Shown: positions 32,401 to 43,564 of the stretch, one piece after another | Numbering within the stretch: the first letter of the stretch is position 1 | Layout: the number at the start of each line of letters is the position of its first letter | Source of the DNA: Posidonia oceanica | Lineage: Eukaryota > Streptophyta > Magnoliopsida > Alismatales > Posidoniaceae | Length of the DNA stretch: 64,000 nt | Assembly (NCBI GenBank): GCA_037176725.1 | Contig: JAZBRS010000039.1 | Coordinates: forward strand, 25,270,001 to 25,334,000 | Direction: 5' to 3' | Made by a program: the position numbers and the translations under genes | Notes under the pieces: model-generated | Database searches by the model: none | Told to the model about the DNA's origin: nothing | The model's input: the letters and a program-made list of their open reading frames with translations, nothing else

Positions 32401-35191
32401 CAAGCATTCCAGACGCCGCAGCAGCTCGCTGGTCTTCCCGTCTTCTCCGGCGCCGGTCCCCTGATCTCCAGATGCTCCGGCCAGCAAGAAGGTCCCCGGT
32501 TGGTTCCCTGAGCTCCGCACGGTCGCCGGCTACGCCCTCCGTCGGTCTGCGCCTCCTCAGCCCCCCTGTCGGCGGTCACGAGCTCTGACGGCCATCTGCT
32601 ACAGTACTCGTCGACCATCGGCCAGTACTGTGCATTTATTTTTTCATTTATAAAGTTTGCTGGTAAATATTGCATGTTTAGCTTAAGTTTTCTTATTTTT
32701 GCGTTCCAGTCCTTCTGCCATTTAATATGCTTAGTTTTTAATTAAATACCATGCTAAATTGCATAATATGTTTCTATTTTTCTGTATTTGCAACCCAGTC
32801 CTTTTACTGTGCTTTCCAGTTATAAAAATTTATGCCTTAGCCCTCCTGTTTTCATTTATTGCATATAGGTCTTGCAGTAGATTATTTAAATTTAATGCAT
32901 GAAGTTTACCTTATAATATTGCATTTCAGACCCCTGTGATTTACTGTTTCTGTATTTAAATCCATTGCACTGTAGAACTTAGGGTTTATTTTCTTATTTT
33001 GCATACTGCATTGCATATTTTACCTTCTAGTTTTGCATATTTGCATTTAGGTCCATTTTAAATGGACAGTAACTGTGTTGCATGTATTTTAGCCCATTGC
33101 ATTGCATTTTTGCCCCTGTTTTTTCCAAAAATTACACTGCAGTCCTGTTCCCTGATTTTCAGAGCATGTTTTCCATATAAAATTGCATATTTGACCCCTG
33201 CATGATTTAAAAATCACACATAGGTCCTTGCATCTTTTAAAAAATCATGTGAAAAGACCATTTTGCCCCTAGGTTGCACCTTAGCTCCTATGCTTACCAA
33301 ATTGCATGCAGACCCTCCACTAGCATTCCCAGACTCCCCAGAACCTTGTTTTCTGGAAAATTTGCATTTTAGACCCTAGTTTTCTTAAAATTGCTCTCTG
33401 ATCCCTTTCTGTTTTCAAAACCTCTTCCAAAGCATACCCTCTTTTCAAAACAGCTTTCTGAGCCTAGTTTTTTTGCAAAATGGACCTCTGTCCTCTCCTG
33501 TTTTCGAAATCCTTTCCTGTGGACCCCTGTTTTCTGGAAAATTTGCATTTTTAGCCCTTTTCTTTTTCAAAATACTTTCTGAAATCCTGGCTTTTCCCAG
33601 TTTCTTATCATTGCTTTTTCTTGCTTTTGCATGCATCCTGCATTCATTTAGTCTTGCATTCTAGCATCCTTTTGCACACACTAAGCACTTTTAGCTCTCT
33701 TTCACTTGGGAGGACCTTTTGCACATCCCTAGGATCTCCTGAACACCTAGATCTGTTCTTCTCCCCTGTTCTGGCCCTTCTGCTTTGAAGCTGCGATATC
33801 TTCCAATCCGGCCGTTGGATCTTCTCAAGTAAGCTGCCCAGGCGACCGCAGCGAAGCGCTCTTCAGCATGGACCAGACAGATTTCAGATCAGGCTCCCGG
33901 ATTTCCAGGTATGTCCTCCTGAACCCCTGCTTTGCATTTGCATACCATTTGCACAGTTTTCCTTGTTTTCGCTTTCTGTCTCTTTGAGCATGTAGAATAG
34001 GGCCTCCCCTTTCTGCTTGTATCTTCCAACCCCCATTTCGCGTATCCCTGTGTATTTTGTGTTGAGTTTTCCTTGGATTTGCCACTTAATGTGACTTTCT
34101 TCCCCCTTTTCCACGATCCGATCGCATCGCGAGCTTTGGGCAGCATGCGAGACACACCGTGGAACGGTTTAGTGGGAAACAGTCGCTAAGAGGTGGTAAT
34201 CCCTCCGTTTGCTCGTTTTCCCCTCTGTAGGTCTTCACACCTACTCTGAGTGGTCCTGAACAACGTCTGTTCTTACACACACGTTGTTTTGCCTCCCCTT
34301 TGGCCTCTTCTGATCTTTTCTGCATTCTTGCATTCGCATGGCTTTTCCGAGGTTTTTGCTTCGCTGTTTTGGCACCGTTTCGCGTGCCCGCTCTCGCTTT
34401 TGCACCGTTTTGCGTGCCTCTTTGCTTCCTTGTCTCGTTTTGCGTGCTACCTGGCTTTCTCGCTTGTTTTGCGTGCCGGTTTCGCTCTTTTGCGTCGTTT
34501 TGCGTGCCTTTCTTGTTTCTCGCCTTGTTTTGCGTATTTTACGCCGTTTTCCCTCGCATGTCGATTGCATTGCATGGTTTCCTCGCTGTTTCGCTTTTTC
34601 GCCTGCATTTGCATATAGGGCTGTGATGCTTACTGTCTGGAGTTCTCACGAGCTAGGTTTCGCCTAATTCGGAACACGGACAGCGTAGCTGAGCACTTAG
34701 AGAGCACGTTTACTTCCTTGCTTTGTTTCTTCCCACTTAGAGCACACCTTGAGCATTCATTTAGGCATTTATAGGCACATAGGCATTCAATCCTGCATTT
34801 TTCTGCGTATGCGAGCGTAAGCCTAGAAAGACCGATTCTTGGGCGTGTCGGGGGTGCCTAACACCTTCCCCGCACGTAACAGGAGTCCTTGCCCTGTCTT
34901 CTGGCCCACAATGACCGTACTGCCCTTATCCTAGGCTAGAGTCATCTCATCTGCATTTGTTTGCATTTGTTTCCTTTGCATCGCTTTGCTTTGCATTTCT
35001 TGCTTGGTTTTGCGTGTTAATTCACGCATTTCCCCCGATTTTCCTTGTCTCCCGTTAATAGACATGGTGGCGACTCTGATTTGTCTTATCTTTCCTTTTT
35101 CTCCTCGATTTCAAGCGTTTTCGAGTTGAGCCTCTTCCTCGGATCCAATCGCCGCTAAATAGCGAGCCTGATTCCGATCGGGATCGCTACA
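29444..35191 (+). repeat. 3' LTR of element B
   Basis: The 5748-bp LTR is near-identical to 8169-13906 and is followed by the second TCCGC. It has a TATA-like TATAAGC at 31341-31347, a donor-like site at 32334, and the PBS-like word at 35068. Differences from the 5' LTR are scattered, for example near its start (GGCAGGTCCGG against GGCAAGCCTGG). Confidence 0.95.
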
Positions 35192-35196
35192 TCCGC
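35192..35196 (+). other. Target site duplication of element B, right copy
   Basis: TCCGC follows the last A of the 3' LTR (TCGCTACA) and matches 8164-8168. The gag frame of element A resumes immediately after it. Confidence 0.92.
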
Positions 35197-37889
35197 CGCC
35201 TAGTCCGTTGCCGCATTGGTTTAGGTCGGACCTCTTCTGCAATTTCCATCGAAGTGTCGGGCATTCGACGGACAATTGCTTCTCCCTGCGGAACGCAATT
35301 CAGGACTTGATCGAATCGGGAACGATTGTGATCGACACGCACGAGGCATCCACTCAAGCACACACTCATGCATCTGCACACTCAGCTGTTCCCCCGCATT
35401 CTGGCATCGTCCGCCAACCTTTACCGGAGCACACTTATCCGGGAGGGGCGGGAACCTCAGGCATCCACTCTGTCTTTCCCTCTGGGCCTGCTACCTCTGT
35501 GGTCGACCCTTCTGATCTCATCTCTGACATCTCTGAGCCTTTCCCAGTCAGTCTCTATCTCGCGGCAGTTGCCGGCTCCGAGTCAGGAATTCACCTGATC
35601 CGACCGCGTGCCAGGCCGAAGCGCCCTCTCGCGCCTCCCGCCGTGCTTCCCCAGGCTTAATCCCCTGTGCACCTCCTAGCTAGAGCCCAGCCTAGTTCTC
35701 CCATCCACCTTTTAGGGCGGCCTCAGTTACACCTTCTAGGCAGACCTCAACCTGCCTCAGCCTTCCCACCCGAACAACCATACCCATTAGACAGATCGCA
35801 GTATCCAATAGGTCCCCCTGTAACCCCTCCTGTGCTCACAGCACGTGCTCCAGTCGTCATTGATTTGACCCTGGACACCCATCGCGTCCCTTACAGCTAC
35901 GCCACAGAGATGTGCGCGGAAGTAACGCGATCGGGGAGGGTTTACAGGCCCCCAACACCGGCAATTAGGCCAACTCACCCTAGACCTGTTATGCCCCCAC
36001 CCTCTAGCCAACCCATAGTAGATCCAACTCCAGATCAACCTGTAACTAGCCAAATCCCTACCCAGCCTATAGTAACCCAGCTTCCTGCCACTACTCCCTC
36101 AGAACCTGCTAGAATCACCCCTCTAGTTGCTAGAAGGAGCCAACCTAAAGCCGACTTGACCTCCCAGCTTAAGAAGGTCAAAGCCGACATTTCTATCTGG
36201 GATTTGATCCACACCTTTGCCGAACACCGCGAGGCTTTTCTTCGTGTGTTCCAGGCTGCCCGTGTGTCCCAGTCCATTGAGCCTTCTGCCTTGGAGAGCA
36301 TGGTTGGGTTGATTGCGGAGCCCCAGGTCATCTTTTTTACGAGTGATGAGCTGCCTCCGGCGGGGATTAATCACAACCAGCCCCTGTTCGTCACGGTGCA
36401 GTTCAAAAACTTTCGCATTCCCCTAACACTGGTTGATAATGGGTCAGGCCTTAACGTCTGCCCCTTGCGTACAGCAACCAAGCTCGGATTCAAAGCCGAG
36501 GACATCACGCCAGCCGTGAAGGGAATGACAGCCTTTGACAACACTCACCATGACGCTCTTGGGGTTCTGATTATTCCTCTCGCTATTGGCCCGGTTGTCT
36601 TCGACGTAGAATTCTATGTCGTCGACTTGCAGCCGAACTTTAACCTTCTGCTTGGGCGCCCTTGGCTCCACAAGCATCAGGTCCTTCCTTCGACCCTCCA
36701 TCGAATGATAAAGTACCGTCGCGGCGACGATGTCATTGTCGTCATGGCGGAGAACTTTGAGAAGGAGCGGATCGAAGCAGTCTCCCCCGTGTCTTCGCAA
36801 TCTATCCCATTTGACCCCGAGACTTCTGAAGCCCTATATCGCGTTAATCGGTGCGAGCCGGTTAACTTCATTCCTGATCTTGAACGTGTCAACTCCTTGA
36901 CCGTTCACAGCAACCCCTTTCGAATGGTCAAGAATGTATGTCACAGGTGGGGTTACATAAAGGGTACGCCACTCGGGCGTCACGGCCAGGGGATCGTAGA
37001 GCCGATCGTAGCAGTGGAGCGAAGGAAATCGGAAGGCCTCGGCTACGAGCCCAAGACCAACGAAGATCACTGCTTCCAGCTCAAGGACCATGCATCAGCC
37101 ATTCCCAGAGACCTCACTAACTTTACCAGTGCAGGAACCCTGGGATCGACCGATGATCAAGACTCGATACCGACAGAGGATTGGGTGTGTGTTGAGGACT
37201 ACTACTCGGATGAGGAGCAGTCTGGCACAACAGAGGCAGTCCCAACCGGCACAGCAGAAACAGTGATCAGAGCAGAGGCCACACAGTCAATCTATTCAGC
37301 TCTTCCTCTGGCAGAAACAGCAGGCAGCTCAGCAGGCCCTGTGGCAGAACAGGCAAGGTCCCACTCTTTTGCAGCCACATCAGCTTCCCAAGTACAGACA
37401 GCAGCAGTGCAGGAGTCAGAGACACTCCTTCTGGCAGAAGCAAGCACGCTACCAGCGGTCACAAAAACATCAGTGCCCCTGTCCCTATCTCTGGAAGGGC
37501 AGTTAATCAATACAGTCAACAGCGCGGCTTAGCCCGCTCCAGCATCCACACCTCCAGGAATGCAGCAGGCGCAGTCCGCTTCGCATCCTCCTGACAACCA
37601 GCAGCAGCTCTCATGGCAAGACCCCATGGCGTCAGAGGCTGCACTCTCTCAGTTACGGCCCGATACAAAAGGCCAACTGAGCACTACACTCTCCGGGCCC
37701 TTGAGCCCTCTAAAGAGCACCCCTGCTAACTCTCCAACAGTGACCCTGGCAGTATATCCATCTATGGCACCGCTGACTTGTCTATTTGGGCCTTCTACAT
37801 CAGAGTTGCCACCATCGGACGCGCCCGTGAACCAGATCATGCAGATTCCAAGGGCAGCAATCCGTCTTGCAGCCGGGCCAGTGCCGTAG
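35197..37889 (+). pseudogene. Gag 3' part and protease of element A
   Basis: The frame continues from 8168 with no shift once B and one TCCGC are set aside. First comes the Cx2Hx4Hx4C zinc knuckle (FCNFHRSVGHSTDNC, about 35230-35280). A Pro-rich spacer is followed by the protease with LVDNGSGLNVCPL (about 36430) and LGRPWLHKHQ (about 36650). In-frame stops are TAA 35658-35660 (CAA in B), TAG 37530-37532 (CAG in B) and TAG 37887-37889, the last shared with B. At the site of the B TAA, element A reads GAG. The protein would have matured the polyprotein; this copy is dead. Confidence 0.9.
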
Positions 37890-38401
37890 GCCCCCGGCGC
37901 CTACTACGTCGACTCCCCCTCAGACGAGGAAGAAGGAGCGGTGATAGAAGCCCAAGTCGATTCTTGGATGTCTGACTTAGAGCTACTATATCAAGAACAA
38001 ATCAAGTCGATAGCAGAAGAACTGGCAGAGCATCAATCCGCAGAAAGGAAAGGGAAAGCCGTGGTTACGAACCCTCCCTTGCAAGAAGACCATGCCTCTA
38101 TCATGGTCCTGGAAGAAGACTCAGCAGCGCCGAACTCCCCTAGACCAGATGAGCTCATTACTCTCCAATCAGAAGGCGGGTCTAGGTGGTTTGTGCAACA
38201 CATGCCTCATTTGAGCAGCATAGCGAGCGGCAATGCCCAAATCAGCCGCCAGTCCGGCATACCCTCCCCAAGCACACTGGAAGACCCGGAGGGGGAAGCA
38301 TCAGCAGTGCAAGCAGCAGCAGTAACAGAGCAGAAAGCAGAACCAGTAACAGAGCTGTCAGCAGCCTCAGCAGCAGAACAGTCAGCAATGTCAGCAGCAG
38401 A
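37890..38401 (+). pseudogene. Linker of element A ending at a 2.7 kb deletion junction
   Basis: It is homologous to 19900-20418 of element B, starting with the YYVDSPSDEEE acidic run. It runs into integrase sequence at about 38398-38405. Compared with B, about 20419-23132 is missing: the end of the linker, all of RT, both RNase H domains and the integrase zinc site. The junction has a short TCA microhomology and puts integrase in a different frame. Confidence 0.85.
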
Positions 38402-39307
38402 ATCATCAAGGCCCCTCCACATCAGCTGCACAACATGTCCTCGCCATGGCCTTTCTCCACCTGGGGGATCGATGTCATTGGCGCCATCCACCCTGCTGCT
38501 TCAAATGGTCATCGTTACATTCTGGTAGCGATCGATTACTTTACCAAGTGGGTGGAAGCAGCCTCTTACAGAACAGTCAGTGCTGTGGCAACAGAAAAAT
38601 TTATCAGAAACAATATCGTTGCCCGATATGGGGTCCCGCACTCAGTCATCTCTGATAATGGCACAAACTTCATTGCCAAAAGGATCGAGGAATACCTGCA
38701 GAGTCTCAAGATCAAGCATCATCGATCCTCGCCCTATCGGCCACAGATGAACGGAGCTGTGGAGTCTGCAAACAAGAACATTGTCAAGATTCTGAAGAAA
38801 ATGGCAGAAACCCACAAGGATTGGCACGACAAGCTCCCGTACGCGCTCTGGGCGTACAAGATATCAATCCGGACCTCTACAGGGGCCACCCCATACTCTC
38901 TGGTGTACGGTATGGAAGCGGTGTTACCTGTTGAAGTGGAGATCCCCTCTCTGCGGATCCTGCGGGAAGCTGAGTTGGAAGAGGCAGAATGGGTCGAAGA
39001 CCACTGCATCCAACTGAACTTAATTGATGAGCGCAGACTGCAAACTATGCACAACGCTCACTGCTATCAGAAGCGGATGGCCAGAGCATTCTTGAAGAAG
39101 GTCCAGCCCAGAAATTTTCAGCCAGGGGACCTTGTCTTGCGCGCCATTCATTTGCCTGATGGTCGAGGGAAATTCCGACCCAATTGGCGTGGCCCCTTTG
39201 TGATCAAGCAGATCTTTTCGGGAGGCGCTGCAACTCTTGAGGATATGGACCAGGTCGAGCAGTCTGAGCCCATCAACCTCTGCTATCTGAAGAAGTACTA
39301 TCAGTAG
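38402..39307 (+). pseudogene. Integrase remnant of element A (core and C-terminus)
   Basis: The frame starts mid-domain (IIKAPPHQLHN) and keeps the whole DDE core: D in GIDVIGA, D in SDNGTNF and E in GAVESAN. The C-terminal WRGPF module is also present, ending LCYLKKYYQ at 39307. The HHCC zinc region is deleted. It is otherwise very similar to codons from 23134 on in element B. It is in another frame from the upstream linker and has no plausible own start, so it is not expected to be made. Confidence 0.93.
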
Positions 39308-40912
39308 CCGAAAGCGGCCCCGTTGTAGATACCCTTCTCCCACTTGCGCTTGCATTCTCGCCTTCTTGCTTCATCTTTTTAAATCATCATCGTCATCCTT
39401 TCAACTCTTGCATCCCTTCCTTTCGAATCATCATCGTCATCCTCTCAAGCATTGTACCTTTTGCCCGGTGATGAAAATCGGAAGTGCTTGCCTGCTCTGG
39501 AAAGAGTCACCCTACCTCACCTGGCACTACTCAGATGTCTTAGCTAGTGAGGGAGCCACCACCAACGAGGACAGGCGAACCGCCTAATCTCGCAAGGACA
39601 TACACCTCTGAGGGAGAAAAATGTTAGGATGTGAGTCTGAAAAAAGCGAGAGTAGACACCTAGGTTTGGGCACATCCAAGGAACAGAAGACGAAGACAGA
39701 AGCCGGCCCTAGAGATAGGGGTGTGCAGTCTAACCCGGCTCCTTCTACCCATCACACAGCAGACCCAAAGCCTAAATCCATTACATTTCAAACACCCTCC
39801 TTTTGCCACCAAAATGGGGATAGCAAAAGCCTGAAAAAAAAAGAGAAAAACAAAACAACAAGCAAAAAAAAAAGAGAAAAGAGATAGAACAAAAACCCAA
39901 AAAAAAAAGGGGGGGAAAAGCAAGCAAAAAAAAAGAGAAAAAAAAACACACAACAAAAAAAGAGAAGAAGAAAAAATGCAGCCCGAAAAACACAGGCACC
40001 ATTATCCCCCATGCCTCACTAGAGATCCCCAGCATGTCAAGCCTAAGAGGGTCTACCACATCCTCCTAAGAGCAAACACTCACCCTTCTCCTGGCTAGGG
40101 ACAGAGAAAGACTGCATACCTATGAGGGAGAAATCAATCAAAAAAAGAGAGCTGAAAGAAAAGGTGTAGGTCCTGAGAGTGTGGCCAGTAGCCTGTCCTC
40201 ACCACACCACCACCTGTATAATGCCAACAACCTGTTCCGGAGAGCCACCAGCAAGCCAAGAGTCTAGGTAGGGCCCAGTGAGTCAGGGACCACTCCCTTC
40301 CTTCGCAGCAGGCACCAAAGCACTCCGTATGCTGAGGGCATCCAAGCATACTCATTCTATCCAGGCATACTCACCTATCCAAGCATACTCATTTATCCAA
40401 GCATACTCATTTATCCAAGCATACTCATTCTATCCAAGCATACTCATTCTATCCAAGCATACTCATCTATCCAAGCATACTCATTTATCCAAGCATGCTC
40501 ATTCATCTAAGCATACTACTCATCTTCATAAGCACAGCACTTGCATCCTGCATACATGCATCCTCTTTCATTCCTTTCCTCTTCCATCAATCTCTCGGAT
40601 CTGCAACACGCTTAGGCCTTGAGGCAGTACTTCTCCCCAGCAGAGCGCATTGACGACACTCAAGCTGTGCCGGTCCAGATCTCCTGCCGGCCCTCGCCCC
40701 CGCATTCGCTGGACTGCTACCAATTCCCTTTGTTTATTTATGCTTAACTACCATGTTCTGTTATCAACTGCTGAATGCATATGGAACTACTTTATCAGCC
40801 TCAGTTTCTGTTTATTGTCAAAGAATATACGCCTGCGAGATCTGACTGTTTATTGATAGCAGGTACTTTCAAGCTTCTGCAGCTATCTGCCTGTCCCTCT
40901 GTAATCAGTATA
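39308..40912 (+). other. Spacer between integrase and DUF7745-like ORF, element A
   Basis: It is homologous to 24037-25518 and has no gene. It holds an A/G-rich tract (39830-39975) that includes runs of A and G. At 40343-40515 there is a tandem array of about ten 18-19-bp units (AAGCATACTCATTTATCC and variants; examples at 40381, 40399, 40417, 40436). Element B has only about three related units. Confidence 0.75.
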
Positions 40913-42115
40913 ATGGGCTTTCCTACTCTGCTAACTCCTGCACACTGCTTAGAAGCCCTGCGAGAATGGATCAGCAGGCTCACTCTACAAGACTGTGAAC
41001 AGCTGCGCCTGTGGGGCATACCAACCAAGCTGCTGAATGCTGCTGATGTGGAGGTCAGCCGCCACCTTCTGTGTGCCGCTGCAAGATTCTGGAAGCCGGC
41101 GCATCATGTCTTCCGTTTCAACAAGACTGAGCTGACACCTACACTGGAAGAGGTGCGTCGGATCTGCGGCTTTTCCAAGATCCTGGGGCCGCCTGTTTTC
41201 ATGAGGCGGGATGGATATCTCAAGGTCCTGAGCCAGCTAACTGGGCTCCCCACTCGAACCTGTCAACAGAAACTAATCTGCACCAGCGAGCCTGAACCTA
41301 TGCTTCGCCTCGCGCACTTTGATGATATCATGAACAAGCGCGCAGAACTCAGAGATGAGCTGTGGCTCCGAGGATTTGTTATCCGCTTCCTGGGCGAGCT
41401 GATCTTTACTCATGGCCGACTAACGGTGGCCATTGAGGTTGCAGAAATTGCATTAGCAGTGGTGACCCAGCACATAGACCTGGCACCGGTTGTCTTGGCA
41501 GAGACCTATCGCGGGCTGGACCGCATCTCTCATCGCTGCCGCCACTTCCACGGTTGCGGAGCACTCATACAAGTCTGGCTAACCGCACACTTAGAAATGG
41601 ACCTTCAGCGCCCTCAAGTGCATGCCTTTGAAGCCTACTGCAGCAGCGCCCGTGCCAAGACAGAAAAGAGCGTCAAAGAAGAATACGAGAGGCTGTCAGC
41701 ACTGACTAACGACGCTATAACCTGGCGTATTGTCCCCTCTGCAGCAGAGCCATTCACTGTCTTCTTCAGCGCGCGTGACGCGCGGCTGATCATTCTACCA
41801 GGTTTCACAGCAGGCGTAGAGTACCATCCAATCAGGGTCATGCGCCAGTTCGGCTTTCAGCAGGGCGCCTTCATTGACAGTACAGCGCCCCAGCTTCTAC
41901 AGATGTACCCTCTCAGCACAACTGCCCCAACCAAGAAGCTTGCTAGTCTGATGCAGCATGGGGTCCAATCTACAGACATTGCAGCTGTGAGAGGTGTAGG
42001 ATGCACCCCTGAGTATGAAGCTGAAGTCCGACAGCTCTGGCCTATCACTGAAATTCCGCCAGGCGGCCCTTTGTTCCCCGACTCCCGGCAGTCGAAGAAG
42101 GCCCGAGTTGACTAG
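40913..42115 (+). CDS. DUF7745 / plant mobile domain-like protein of element A (intact)
   Basis: ATG 40913 to TAG 42113-42115 encodes 400 residues, exactly the length in element B, with no internal stop. An in-frame extension upstream (from 40775) is not shared with B, so the ATG giving MGFPTLLTPAH was chosen. Conserved blocks include FWKPAHHVFRFNKTELTPTL, LRGFVIRFLGELIF, PVVLAETYRGLDRISHRC, FHGCGALIQVWLTAHLEM and YHPIRVMRQFG. DUF7745 is a plant domain related to the PMD family. Function is not known; an RNA- or chromatin-directed role is speculation. It is striking that this ORF is whole while gag, protease and integrase are broken. Confidence 0.85.
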   Translation: MGFPTLLTPAHCLEALREWISRLTLQDCEQLRLWGIPTKLLNAADVEVSRHLLCAAARFWKPAHHVFRFNKTELTPTLEEVRRICGFSKILGPPVFMRRDGYLKVLSQLTGLPTRTCQQKLICTSEPEPMLRLAHFDDIMNKRAELRDELWLRGFVIRFLGELIFTHGRLTVAIEVAEIALAVVTQHIDLAPVVLAETYRGLDRISHRCRHFHGCGALIQVWLTAHLEMDLQRPQVHAFEAYCSSARAKTEKSVKEEYERLSALTNDAITWRIVPSAAEPFTVFFSARDARLIILPGFTAGVEYHPIRVMRQFGFQQGAFIDSTAPQLLQMYPLSTTAPTKKLASLMQHGVQSTDIAAVRGVGCTPEYEAEVRQLWPITEIPPGGPLFPDSRQSKKARVD

Positions 42116-42399
42116 GCCCTTGTGCAACCATCATATGGTCTTCTTTCAGATTATGCTGTGCATTTCTGGCCTGCCACAGGCATTGTACTCACCAAGTTTT
42201 ATCAATGAAAAAAAAATGTTTCTGCTTTCTGCTTGCACATCAAGATTCTTTGCTGTATTGCATATCATTATCATCACCATCTTGGGCCCTCTAACCAGAC
42301 TTGCAGACATCACAACGCAGCAAAGTCCTCAGCACCCAATCTGGAGTCCGGAGCCTCTACGGACCCGCGTCGTCAAGCTACGCCATCTGGCGTCCCCAG
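42116..42399 (+). other. Short spacer after the DUF7745-like ORF, element A
   Basis: No gene was recognised. It is homologous to 26722-26989 in element B. Confidence 0.5.
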
Positions 42400-42610
42400 C
42401 TGGTCGCCCCCAGCTGGATCATCATCCCCAGCGGGCTGGCACCCCAAACTGCTCAGCGAAAGGTCCGTCAACCTGACATCCTCCTCAGCTGATCATCCCC
42501 AGCTGAGTCCCCAGCAGGCTGGCACCCCAAACTGCTCGGCGAAAGGTCCGTCAACCTGTCATCCTCCTCAGCTGATCATCCTCAGCTGAGTCCCTAGCGG
42601 GCTGGTACCC
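42400..42610 (+). repeat. CCAGCTGG / GGTCCGTCAACCTG repeats, element A
   Basis: Two units with AAAGGTCCGTCAACCT at 42459 and 42542 (83 bp apart) are surrounded by CCAGCTGG and CAGCTG words. This is the unexpanded form of the 26990-27600 array of B. Confidence 0.8.
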
Positions 42611-42684
42611 CAAACTACTCGTCTGACAAGCACGACAATCTTGTCATCACCCTCTACTTTCGATGCCAAGGACGCGTTGGCCAA

Positions 42685-42711
42685 CCCCTGGTGTCACCCC
42701 GACACTAGGGG
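42685..42711 (+). other. Stem-loop CCCCTGGTGTC / GACACTAGGGG, element A
   Basis: It is the counterpart of 27680-27706. The single change converts one pair to G-U in RNA, so the stem is kept. The loop is ACCCC instead of ATCCC. Confidence 0.6.
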
Positions 42712-42756
42712 CATCTTTTGATCGCCCCTTGGTATCATCCTTCCCCTCTTTCCCCT

Positions 42757-42775
42757 ATGATATTCCTGGTGTCAT
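42757..42775 (+). other. Stem-loop ATGATA / TGTCAT, element A
   Basis: It is the counterpart of 27752-27770 in B with an identical TTCCTGG loop. Two of six pairs changed yet all still pair, one through a T-G (U-G) wobble. Confidence 0.6.
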
Positions 42776-42787
42776 AGGATGATTTCT

Positions 42788-43245
42788 TCTCATCATTACC
42801 TCATCCCCTCTTTATCTCATCATTACCTCATCCCCTCTTTGCCGGCCGATAAGTCCGATATCTTATCAATCAATCATTCTCATCATTACCTCATCCCCTC
42901 TTTATCTCATCATTACCTCATCCCCTCTTTGCCGGCCGATAAGTCCGATATCTTATCAATCAATCATTCTCATCATTACCTCATCCCCTCTTTATCTCAT
43001 CATTACCTCATCCCCTCTTTGCCGGCCAATAAGTCCGATATCTTATCAATCAATCATTCTCATCATTACCTCATCCCCTCTTTATCTCATCATTACCTCA
43101 TCCCCTCTTTGCCGGCCGGTAAGTCCGATATCTTATCAATCAATAGCTCTCATCATTATCTCACCCCCTCTTTATCTCATCATTACCTCACCCCCTCTTT
43201 GCCGGCCGATAAGTCCGATATCTTATCAATCAATAATTCTCATCA
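42788..43245 (+). repeat. 90-bp tandem array, five units
   Basis: GCCGGCC recurs at 42841, 42931, 43021, 43111 and 43201, exactly 90 bp apart. Each unit has two CATCATTACCTCATCCCCTC words and a GATAAG-TCCGATAT-CTTATC hairpin (with one-base variants). The multiple-of-three period leaves a long frame open (42779-43444); that is not taken as a gene. B has the same ingredients but amplified the 36-bp form instead. Confidence 0.92.
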
Positions 43246-43560
43246 TTACCTCATCCCCCTCTTTAGCAATAGTTCTCATCATGATCTCATCCCCCTCTTT
43301 AGCAATAGTTCTCATCATGATCTCATCCCCTCTTTAGCAATAGTTCTCATCATTACCTCATCCCCCCCTTTAGCAATAGTTCTCATCATGATCTCATCCC
43401 CCTCTTTAGCAATAGTTCTCATCATGATCTCATCCCCTCTTTAGCAATAATTCTCATCATTACCTCATCCCCCTCTTTAGCAGTAATTCTCATCATGATC
43501 TCATCCCCCTCTTTAGCAATAGTTCTCATCATGATCTCGTCCCCTCTTATCATCAATCAC
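43246..43560 (+). repeat. 36-bp tandem array, element A
   Basis: Units of CATCATGATCTCATC, CCCCTCTTTAG and CAATAGTTCT recur at ~36 bp (for example 43277 and 43313), about nine in all. Some units have CATCATTACCTCATC instead. It is homologous to 27895-28400 in B. Confidence 0.88.
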
Positions 43561-43564
43561 ATTC

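Larger units (their letters stand above)
8169..35191 (+). mobile_element. Element B: near-complete Tat/Ogre-type retrotransposon nested in element A
   Basis: It has two LTRs (8169-13906 and 29444-35191) that begin TGTTGACACC and end TCGCTACA, and it is flanked by TCCGC. Order: PBS, leader, gag-protease, linker, RT/RNase H/integrase, DUF7745-like ORF, hairpin repeat module, PPT. Length is 27,023 bp, very large for a plant LTR element but within the range known for Ogre. The two LTRs differ at few positions by eye, so insertion is fairly recent; the premature stops indicate it is now inactive. It belongs to a different subfamily from its host A, as their LTRs differ clearly. Confidence 0.95.

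Noticed and set aside
38395..38408. Loss of RT/RNase H in A as retro-integration of a spliced RNA
   Set aside because: Aligning with B does not give GT at the left and AG at the right edge of the missing segment; a TCA microhomology deletion fits better.
42779..43444. 221-codon repetitive open frame
   Set aside because: It is a by-product of exact 90-bp and 36-bp periods, with no conservation of peptide in B.
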